A stretch of DNA of 57,934 nt from Clostridia bacterium (lineage in GTDB: Bacteria; Bacillota; Clostridia; Acetivibrionales; STF1-152): the NCBI GenBank assembly GCA_028280575.1, contig JANQLN010000007.1, positions 1 to 57,934 on the forward strand, read 5' to 3'. Both the position numbers and the translations under genes were made by a program. This document shows, one piece after another, positions 36,180-46,484 of the stretch. The notes beneath the pieces are model-generated. The model worked only from the letters and a program-made list of their open reading frames with translations, was not told the DNA's origin and did not search any database. Numbering within the stretch: position 1 is the first letter of the stretch; each line of letters begins with the position of its first letter.

Positions 36180-37892
36180 CTAAGAATATTGTTTTGCAGT
36201 GTCTGATAAATCAACCTTCTCCATTTTAAGCATTAGTTCAGCTTTATAAAAACCGATGCCATAGCAATATATGGTTTTAATACCCCTTTTTCTTGCACCT
36301 TCAATATAATTTCTCTCTTTTATCTGTAAAAGTGCACTTTCTGTTATTTGATCAAGCTTCATTTCATCATCTGTTTTCTTAAATTCCAGTATAACTCCTG
36401 TTTCCTTGAAGACACCGGCTTTTGGACATATCAGGATGTCACATCTGCCCTCACCCATAACAGGGTTTGATTCACAGTAGTAATCCCTGTCCAAATACAT
36501 CAGCATCCCCAGTATATATGACTGGTATACAGCTTCCGGCATTGTCCTGGTTATATCAAAATATGAAAAAGAACGCTTCATCATTATAGACAGCTGATTT
36601 TTCAAAGAATCGGCTTTCCCTGTAAGCATTGCCTCTAAAAACATATTAATGTCGTCAACCGACAAGCCTTCTGAAAACCAGTTCTCTATTATATTTTGCA
36701 TAAGCCCCCTGACTTCCTCATTAGGTATGCATAACTCATATGTCCTATCTTTATTCATTTCATATTTATTCAAGGTCAAATAACCGGAGTATAAAAGGAA
36801 ACTCCAAACTGCATCTCCACTGTCGGCTAAATCCAGATAAGTTACTTCATCTTTTATTTTTCGTGTTATTGTTCCTCCAGATACCAGTCTTGATAAAGCT
36901 TCCTTTACCCCATGGGTCTTTTTTGCAAACTGGCGTCTTATAAGACTGTCACTGCTTGTGTTATACCAATAGGGCTGTAATGGTTCCAACTCGTCACTAT
37001 CCAGAACATTCATGATGGACCATGGGTTATACATTGACATACCACCTATTAAATAACCATTATACATTTTTCTTATAGCTTCCATCTTTCTATTGGGTGA
37101 AAACTTTTCTACAGCTATTATTGTCTCTTCCTCTTTAAAACCAAAGAATTCATTGAATTGCTTTTTTCTTATGTTATACGAGACAAAAGAATTAAGCTTT
37201 GAAAACAGGCTTTCTCCTGCAATTCTTGTTATTCCTGTCAATACAGCCTTTTCAAGATATTTATTTGATTTCATGGCCGCTCCAAAAAATACCTGAATGA
37301 AATTTATTATCTTTTTGTAATACCTATTCTGATAACCTTCATGTATAGGGGTATCATATTCGTCAATGACCAAATACACTTTTTTATTATGATATTCATA
37401 AAGCCACCTGGTCAGATACAAAAGACTGTTCTTGTAATACCCTGTTTGTTCCTTATCCTGATTCAATATCTTATCAAAAACTTCCTTATCACTAGCAGAC
37501 AAACTTTCCTTCAAATACAGTTTGTCTCTAAAAATCTCAGAAATCATAATGACAAGCATCAAATAACACTCATCCCAGTTATCACAGCAAACATTCTTCA
37601 TAGTAAAGAATATGGTAGGTGTGTCCTGGAAATGGTCTGTATACTTTTCTCCTGCATCCCATATCTTTAAATCATTAAACAGGTGAGTATAATTCTCATC
37701 ATTATTATATGCCAGATATGAATTCAGCATAGACATATTCAAGGTCTTGCCAAACCGCCTTGGTCTTGTAATCAACAAAACTTCATTGGTGTCATCAATT
37801 ATTTCCTTGACAAATAAACTCTTATCAATATAATAAGCACTCTTTTCCTTAAATTTAACAAAGTCATCAGTGCCTATGGCAAATTGTCCCAT
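36180..37892 (-). CDS. AAA-ATPase-like protein with C-terminal PD-(D/E)XK nuclease domain
   Basis: 570 residues of the family combining an AAA-ATPase-like domain (PF09820-type) and a PD-(D/E)XK nuclease-like domain (PF08011-type). Visible: FAIGTDDFVKFKE at the start, Walker A-like RPRRFGKTLNMSML near 43, Walker B VYLVIDEYD near 175, and near 490-510 GRCDILICPKAG with VILEFKK. The catalytic D-ExK residues appear intact. These proteins are abundant and multicopy in gut and anaerobic bacteria; their role is unknown, possibly defence or mobile-element related. No partner gene is adjacent. Confidence 0.85.
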   Translation of the reverse strand: MGQFAIGTDDFVKFKEKSAYYIDKSLFVKEIIDDTNEVLLITRPRRFGKTLNMSMLNSYLAYNNDENYTHLFNDLKIWDAGEKYTDHFQDTPTIFFTMKNVCCDNWDECYLMLVIMISEIFRDKLYLKESLSASDKEVFDKILNQDKEQTGYYKNSLLYLTRWLYEYHNKKVYLVIDEYDTPIHEGYQNRYYKKIINFIQVFFGAAMKSNKYLEKAVLTGITRIAGESLFSKLNSFVSYNIRKKQFNEFFGFKEEETIIAVEKFSPNRKMEAIRKMYNGYLIGGMSMYNPWSIMNVLDSDELEPLQPYWYNTSSDSLIRRQFAKKTHGVKEALSRLVSGGTITRKIKDEVTYLDLADSGDAVWSFLLYSGYLTLNKYEMNKDRTYELCIPNEEVRGLMQNIIENWFSEGLSVDDINMFLEAMLTGKADSLKNQLSIMMKRSFSYFDITRTMPEAVYQSYILGMLMYLDRDYYCESNPVMGEGRCDILICPKAGVFKETGVILEFKKTDDEMKLDQITESALLQIKERNYIEGARKRGIKTIYCYGIGFYKAELMLKMEKVDLSDTAKQYS

Positions 37893-38168
37893 TACTGCAC
37901 CACCATTACTTCAACTAATGAACATAGTATATCCCACTTTATGTTATTTCGTCAATAAAATAAAAATAGTAAAAATCCGGCTGCTCTCCATTATGCAGGA
38001 AAATAAAAAAATTTAGAATTTGTACTTCTCATACATAGCTGTTAAGCATCTTTTTAATCGAAGCAAAATTGGTCAATCTGCTTAATTCCAACTTTCTTCC
38101 TTAGCCTCTAATATTTGCATGGGCGGGGCAGCATGGCTGTTTCATAAGTTTTTTAAATGTGAATACAC

Positions 38169-38714
38169 TTATTTTGCCAGTATGCTTTTCCTATTTGTTT
38201 CTAATTTTTTTGACAATAAATGAATTAGGAATTCTTCAATAGTAGAAATACTGGAAACCATACAAAGTATATACATCAGTAGAATATCTGATTGGAAAAA
38301 AACAATTGATAGTGGGAATAAAAATAATACCACTCCTGTTATTTTATTGCTATAAGTATGAAGTATCTGAAAAGTTTTGTATTTTACAAATACCATTATT
38401 ATTGATATAGCTCTGATTATTCCAATTATAACTATCCAGGCAATGATTCCAACTGTCAAATTGATTATCGGATATAGTATAAGCATAAGTATCATAAACA
38501 TTATCAAGTCTGCTGCTGTATCAAGTTTGTCACCCCATTTACTAACGCTATCAGTTTTTCTTGCTATATATCCATCAAAAACATCACTAATTCCACAAAC
38601 GAAATAGATAATAAAAAATACTATACTTAATGGTTTTACCAAAACCAAAGTTAATGAAAGAAATATCCTCGCTGTTGAAATATAATTTGCTATTGACTTC
38701 ACTGCAATCACCAC
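38169..38714 (-). CDS. CDP-alcohol phosphatidyltransferase
   Basis: About 181 residues with four to five membrane segments and the complete family motif D-x2-DG-x2-AR-x8-G-x3-D-x3-D, seen as DVFDGYIARK and WGDKLDTAAD. It joins a CDP-activated lipid to an alcohol; PgsA-like in size but with a shorter N-terminus. The start may be GTG 38714, or GTG 38702, which would begin MKSIANYISTARI. Isolated between two unrelated genes; substrate not predictable. Confidence 0.85.
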   Translation of the reverse strand: MVIAVKSIANYISTARIFLSLTLVLVKPLSIVFFIIYFVCGISDVFDGYIARKTDSVSKWGDKLDTAADLIMFMILMLILYPIINLTVGIIAWIVIIGIIRAISIIMVFVKYKTFQILHTYSNKITGVVLFLFPLSIVFFQSDILLMYILCMVSSISTIEEFLIHLLSKKLETNRKSILAK

Positions 38715-38895
38715 ACAGTATATGAGTTAAATTATCTTTACTTCTCCAATTGTATCATTTAATATATTATATTTAAAATTGCTATTCTTTACACAGTTTT
38801 TTAATTATCCGGATTGGTCTTTAAAAGAAAGAAGCCCCCGAATTCTATATCTTTAATCTTTCTTAAGTACCTTGTAAAATCAAGGAATCCATATT

Positions 38896-39771
38896 TTATC
38901 TCAACATTTCCCGATAGCTTTGCGGAGACTGTCCTATCACCCTCTTGAAAGTCATAGAGAAATAATATGCATTATTAAAGCCCAAAGCAGAACCTATACT
39001 GCTTATTTTAACAGAAGAAGATTCCAGAAGCTGGCAAGCTTTTTGCATCTTCAACCTTATATAATAATTCAATGGGGTATAGCCTGTTATTTTTTTAAAC
39101 AATCGGACAAAATGATATTTGGATATGCCTGCGTAGGCAGATATATGATCCAGGTCCAGGTTACCATTAATATTGTCCAGCATATACGTAATAACTTTTT
39201 CCACAGTTATCTCGTCGTTTTTATTGAGTTCCTTGTTTCTAACCAAGCTGTTGATATAGCTTAAGATGTTGTTAAGATAAGAGGTAGCCATAAGTAAATT
39301 GCTGTGGGTATAGCCTTTTTCCAGGGTGCGAAAAAGATCATGCATCCAGGACAGAATTTTGACATTATCCCCAATATGAAGAATGGGTGAATCCATGGTA
39401 AGTCCCAGCATCTCCATATAATAACCCGCATTTTCTCCTCTGAAATGAATCCAATATTTCGTCCATGGCTCTTTATTATTAGAACCATAGGAATGAATAA
39501 GTTGGGGAGGACAAGTAAAAAAATCTCCTTTTTTTATAATCCACCGCTTATTGTTTAATTCCAGCCAGCCCAGACCATCAACACAATAAATGATAATATG
39601 GTCTTTAAGCCTGCGGTTAACTACTTTATGTCCGTATGCCTTGGTATAACATCCTGCCCATGTAAGTAAAAGACTTTTAAGAATCTCACTTTGAGATTCT
39701 TTTTCAATAATATCAGGTGGTGTATAAAAGGATTTCTCTTTATAGATAACGGGAAATGTCGATCCGGCCAT
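38896..39771 (-). CDS. AraC-family transcriptional regulator with cupin sensor domain
   Basis: 291 residues. N-terminal AraC-type cupin (HIIIYCVDGLGWLELN, then KKGDFFTCPPQLIHSYG), C-terminal double helix-turn-helix: AYAGISKYHFVRLFKKITG and ISSIGSALGFNNAYYFSMTF. Sugar or glycoside effectors are usual for the family. It is divergent from the sulfatase gene; the 93-bp module with two direct half-sites lies in the gap. ATG follows GGAGG. It is the natural candidate to bind that module at both the sulfatase and the GH2 gene. Confidence 0.92.
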   Translation of the reverse strand: MAGSTFPVIYKEKSFYTPPDIIEKESQSEILKSLLLTWAGCYTKAYGHKVVNRRLKDHIIIYCVDGLGWLELNNKRWIIKKGDFFTCPPQLIHSYGSNNKEPWTKYWIHFRGENAGYYMEMLGLTMDSPILHIGDNVKILSWMHDLFRTLEKGYTHSNLLMATSYLNNILSYINSLVRNKELNKNDEITVEKVITYMLDNINGNLDLDHISAYAGISKYHFVRLFKKITGYTPLNYYIRLKMQKACQLLESSSVKISSIGSALGFNNAYYFSMTFKRVIGQSPQSYREMLR

Positions 39772-39795
39772 TACAGTATCCTCCTCATCTGTTTA

Positions 39796-39888
39796 GCATC
39801 CAATATAGCAATATATTATATCAAACAAAGCAATATTACAAATTTTATTTTGTTTTCAATAGATATATAATTAAAACTGTAATATAAA
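39796..39888 (+). repeat. 93-bp upstream module, copy A (sulfatase side)
   Basis: Bases 39796-39888 recur as the complement of 44894-44986, with 2 mismatches in 93 (at about 39856 and 39876), in the same orientation relative to the downstream gene. The module holds two direct AGCAATAT sites (39807-39814 and 39829-39836, 22-bp period) and TATAAT at 39866-39871 without a good -35, as expected of an activator-dependent promoter. Reading direction is toward the sulfatase. Confidence 0.92.
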
Positions 39889-39910
39889 CATGCATGGAAG
39901 AAGGGCTGAT

Positions 39911-41485
39911 ATGATGCATAAAAAGCCAAATGTAATATATATCTATGCTGATGATTTAGGTAGAGGCCTGTTAAGCTGTTACGGGCAAAAGCAGTTTTCT
40001 ACGCCAAATATTGACAAATTGGCAAGCCAGGGAATAAAGTTCAACCGTGCATATGGCAGTGCTTTTTGCGCACCTGCCAGGGCCAGCCTTCTATGCGGCA
40101 TACACGATGCACATCCGGGGGAGTGGACTTTTACAAGAGCCGGCATTTATAAAGAAATCTCAAGGGGAACAATGACTGAGGATGAAGTTTATGAAATAAT
40201 CCAAAACACAGGCCTGCTTCCTGAAAAAGATACGTTGCTTCTGCCCCGGCTATTTAAAAATGCAGGGTATAAAACTTGCCAGATAGGCAAATTGGAGTGG
40301 GGCTTTGCAACCACACCCCAGCAATTGTTTGACCATGGCTGGGATTACCATTACGGATATTATGACCATGAAAGATGCCATGGATTCTATCCTGATTTCC
40401 TTTTTGATAACGGTGTGAAATTTAACATACCGGGTAATACCGGTATACATTGCGGCAGGGGGACAAAATTAAAAGAGGATGACAGCAAGGTTGACAGATG
40501 TGATAAGGGTAGGGCCGTATATTCCCAGGATTTGTTTGACGATAAAATAATAGCATTTTTAAGGGAGAATAAAGATAATCCATTTTTTCTTTTCCATCCG
40601 TCCCAGCTGCCACATGGCCCTGTATATGCCCATGAAATCTATGAAGATATTAGAAGTAATCCTGACTTAAATGATATTGAGATAGAATTTGCTTGTATGG
40701 TAAGGCGCCTTGATATAACAGTTGGCAAGATTATGGACGAATTAGAAGAGTTAGGCATAGCTGATGATACCATGGTTATTTTTAGCAGTGATAATGGATA
40801 TACGGTAGATCATTGCTGTACGGGTGGGGCTTCTAAAACATACACAAAAGATGGTGTAAAGCTGGATGATATTACGGTGAAATTTACTTCTGCCCTGTGT
40901 AATGATGTTTTTGATGCAGACACCGGGTTATCAGGCTTGAAATGCAGCAACTGGGAGGGCGGGGTTACCATACCGTATATAGTCAAATGGCCTGGAGTAG
41001 TAGAACCAAATAGGGAAACCGACCACATGATGGTTAACTATGACTTAATGGCGACCATTGCTGATTTGTTGGATGTTGAGCTCCCTGACGATAAAGACGG
41101 CATATCTTACCTGCCTTTATTGGAAGGCCGTAAAGCACAAGAACACGACACGATCCCCTTTGCAAGCTTTATGGGACCGTCAATTGTGTCAAAAGACGGT
41201 TTGAAACTACGAATTGTAGTTGATTGGGAAAAATATAGGTATTCTCAGTTCGGTGGCAGCAATAAGCTAAAGGAAGCATTTACATATCAGCTGTTTAACG
41301 TATTGGACGACACTTATGAAGTAAATGATTTGTCGGACCAATATCCTGAAAAAGTTAACCGGCTAAGAACCATATTGCATAAAGAGTGTGGAGGCAATTT
41401 AGCCCATGGTACGCCGCAGATGCATTTTGCTTTCTATGGAAATGAATACTTCCAGTTTGATGATGATAAAACATATGCATATTAA
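39911..41485 (+). CDS. Sulfatase, Cys-type, cytoplasmic
   Basis: About 524 residues of the type I sulfatase family. The signature CAPAR (residues 53-57 from this start) carries the Cys that must become formylglycine; metal ligands are in YADDLGRG and SSDNGY. It should hydrolyse a sulfate ester, probably on a sugar, and has no signal peptide, so it would act inside the cell. Start at ATG 39911 (AGAAGGG upstream) or 39890. A maturase (anSME type) is needed but not in the window. The gene lies directly behind 93-bp module A and converges on the GH2 gene. Confidence 0.92.
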   Translation: MMHKKPNVIYIYADDLGRGLLSCYGQKQFSTPNIDKLASQGIKFNRAYGSAFCAPARASLLCGIHDAHPGEWTFTRAGIYKEISRGTMTEDEVYEIIQNTGLLPEKDTLLLPRLFKNAGYKTCQIGKLEWGFATTPQQLFDHGWDYHYGYYDHERCHGFYPDFLFDNGVKFNIPGNTGIHCGRGTKLKEDDSKVDRCDKGRAVYSQDLFDDKIIAFLRENKDNPFFLFHPSQLPHGPVYAHEIYEDIRSNPDLNDIEIEFACMVRRLDITVGKIMDELEELGIADDTMVIFSSDNGYTVDHCCTGGASKTYTKDGVKLDDITVKFTSALCNDVFDADTGLSGLKCSNWEGGVTIPYIVKWPGVVEPNRETDHMMVNYDLMATIADLLDVELPDDKDGISYLPLLEGRKAQEHDTIPFASFMGPSIVSKDGLKLRIVVDWEKYRYSQFGGSNKLKEAFTYQLFNVLDDTYEVNDLSDQYPEKVNRLRTILHKECGGNLAHGTPQMHFAFYGNEYFQFDDDKTYAY

Positions 41486-41582
41486 CCTGCCATGCAGTGA
41501 AAAATGAAAAAATAAAAAAGTTGGATGGAATTTAGATAGATTTTGTCCGGGTTTCCATTCGTTTTTTCATGATTAAACGGTC

Positions 41583-41616
41583 TAAGCCCCCTAAACTTAT
41601 AAGTTTAGGGGGCTTA
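41583..41616. terminator. Perfect 34-bp palindrome between convergent sulfatase and GH2 genes
   Basis: Both 17-bp arms match exactly, with a GC-rich core (CCCCC/GGGGG) and AT ends. It lies 97 bp after the sulfatase stop and 77 bp before the GH2 stop. No direct U-run follows on either strand, but its position suggests a shared transcript end. Confidence 0.65.
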
Positions 41617-41693
41617 ACTAATTCTGGTTCAAGTTAAAATTTTATCAAAATGATGGAGAATCAAATGCTTTAATACACATCATTATAATTACA

Positions 41694-44843
<3,150 letters not shown>

Positions 44844-44893
44844 TTATCCTTTCCTTGTACAATATACTAAAAGCTTGATATAAATTATTGCAC

Positions 44894-44986
44894 TTTATAT
44901 TACAGCTTTAATTATATATCTATTGTAAACAAAATAAAATTTGTAATATTGCTTTGTTTGATATAATATATTGCTATATTGGATGC
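44894..44986 (-). repeat. 93-bp upstream module, copy B (GH2 side)
   Basis: Complement of this stretch equals 39796-39888 with 2 substitutions. It ends 56 bp before the GH2 start. The direct half-sites and TATAAT are conserved. Identity begins sharply at GCATCC on the upstream side; 20 bp further up lies a group II intron domain V relic. The two copies together form an inverted repeat around the 5-kb sulfatase/GH2 block. Confidence 0.92.
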
Positions 44987-45021
44987 ACCTTTTATAATTA
45001 TTTTACCTGCCTCCCTATCAC

Positions 45022-45055
45022 ACCACCGTGCATACCGTTAGGTACAAGGCGGTTC
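45022..45055 (-). mobile_element. Group II intron domain V relic
   Basis: On the minus strand, AACCGCC-N-stem-TAAC loop-stem-GGTGGT forms the 34-nt hairpin typical of bacterial group II intron domain V, followed by the usual GTGTGATAGGG. The following domain VI arm is incomplete, and no maturase ORF is present nearby, so only the 3' end of an intron survives. Recognised from the characteristic sequence; a covariance search would settle it. Confidence 0.6.
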
Positions 45056-45127
45056 TTTAGTTTTAACATACTTTTAGATAACATTGTTAGAAGGATGGAA
45101 ATCCCATCTCAAACAGTATTATATCTC

Positions 45128-46303
45128 TTACTCTTCTATAACATATTTCGATGAACTTAAAAAATATACTAAGAACACACCACATATAAAAGATATGAAC
45201 CCATAACCGCCAAAGATATCATATCTTGATGAGAAAAAACCAAAGCCTAAACCTACAATGATAATTATTGTTCTTAATCCCAGGGACTGAAACGAATCAA
45301 TGGTTGCTCTCATTGAAGAATCAATACGGTGATGCAAATATCCGGTAACTACAGGTTCTATAATACCTGATGCAGTGCAAATAAGGAAAATTACCACCAA
45401 ACTGGTATATCCTTTAACTGCGCACAGGACCAACAGACCCGCAGTAAAGATAAATAATGTTCCTGATATCAGCATCCTGTAACTGATCATATTCTTGATT
45501 CTATGAGCAAGTATGTTCCCTGGAAGCCTTAAAAAAAATATTACTGCTGAAAATAGGCCAAAGTATATAACAGGGACTCCCAGCCTACTTATGTAAAGCT
45601 GCCAGAATTCATCAATGAAGTTTAGGGCTGCACCTGTAACCATTCCGGAAAGCAGTACAAGGCAAACTGCTTGATTCTTTCGAAAAAAGTGTAATGAAGC
45701 TGTTACATATTCTTTGACTGCAACTGGATTATCAGTCTTACTCTTTACACCAGGTTCCACCAATAAAAGTGATATGCATAGGGAAACAAGCATCCCGGCA
45801 AAAGACACCCAATAATTCAATTCGAATCCAAACCAGCCGGCCATTAGGCTGCCGCTTAATGCTGCCAGGATTGCCGCTGAAAAATCATATGCATTTAAAC
45901 GTCCCAAGCACTTTTCAAATGACTGTTGTTCACCATTTGAAAGCAGCGAATCATATAGCAGTGCATTTTCAGAACCGCTGGACGCGGAACACCCAACCCC
46001 TGCCAGAAATGCTACTATGGCAAAGTGCCAGAACTCAGTTGCAAATAACAGTATTAAAAATTCACAGCAGCCGAAAAAAGCATTTATAACTATCATCTTT
46101 TTCCGACCCCATTTATCAGCAATGATACCTGTTGGAATCTCAAGTAAAACTATAGTTACTGCATATATGATCTCTGTGTATACTACCATCTGGATTGTCA
46201 TGCCCCTTTGTTCCCAAAACAACCTTTCAATCACATACGCAGGTATCAGGTTGTGAAAGAACCGGATTGCATAAAGTTTCCAGACATTTTGAATATAGTT
46301 CAT
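45128..46303 (-). CDS. MFS transporter
   Basis: 391 residues with about 12 hydrophobic segments and the loop motif ADKWGRKKM (near 65). ATG 46303 follows GAGGAG by 7 nt; the longer frame from 46342 lacks a site. Substrate unknown: family members in such loci may export sugars or drugs. It is downstream of the beta-helix enzyme on the same strand with a 181-bp leader that contains a short ORF behind a good ribosome binding site. Confidence 0.88.
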   Translation of the reverse strand: MNYIQNVWKLYAIRFFHNLIPAYVIERLFWEQRGMTIQMVVYTEIIYAVTIVLLEIPTGIIADKWGRKKMIVINAFFGCCEFLILLFATEFWHFAIVAFLAGVGCSASSGSENALLYDSLLSNGEQQSFEKCLGRLNAYDFSAAILAALSGSLMAGWFGFELNYWVSFAGMLVSLCISLLLVEPGVKSKTDNPVAVKEYVTASLHFFRKNQAVCLVLLSGMVTGAALNFIDEFWQLYISRLGVPVIYFGLFSAVIFFLRLPGNILAHRIKNMISYRMLISGTLFIFTAGLLVLCAVKGYTSLVVIFLICTASGIIEPVVTGYLHHRIDSSMRATIDSFQSLGLRTIIIIVGLGFGFFSSRYDIFGGYGFISFICGVFLVYFLSSSKYVIEE

Positions 46304-46380
46304 GTCCAAGCTCCTCTCATTTTTGATTGCTAATTCAACCAAAATAAAGGAGGGGCTCGTGGACTAACTTGTATTAAGGC

Positions 46381-46407
46381 TTAACAGGGAGGTCTTGCAT
46401 ATACCAT
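46381..46407 (-). other. Candidate 8-codon leader peptide upstream of the MFS gene
   Basis: ATG 46407 follows AAAGGAG (46423-46417) by 9 nt and encodes MVYARPPC then TAA. It ends 77 bp before the MFS start. Two adjacent Pro codons could stall ribosomes. No terminator/antiterminator pair is clear. Confidence 0.3.
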
Positions 46408-46484
46408 AATAATTGTCTCCTTTACATCTAATCTAATAGTCTAATTCTAACATACTCCATTTTTTATTCCAACTATTAAGGCAA

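Noticed and set aside
37893..38168. Possible gene remnant in the gap after the AAA-ATPase-like gene
   Set aside because: All frames are interrupted and no motif is recognisable.
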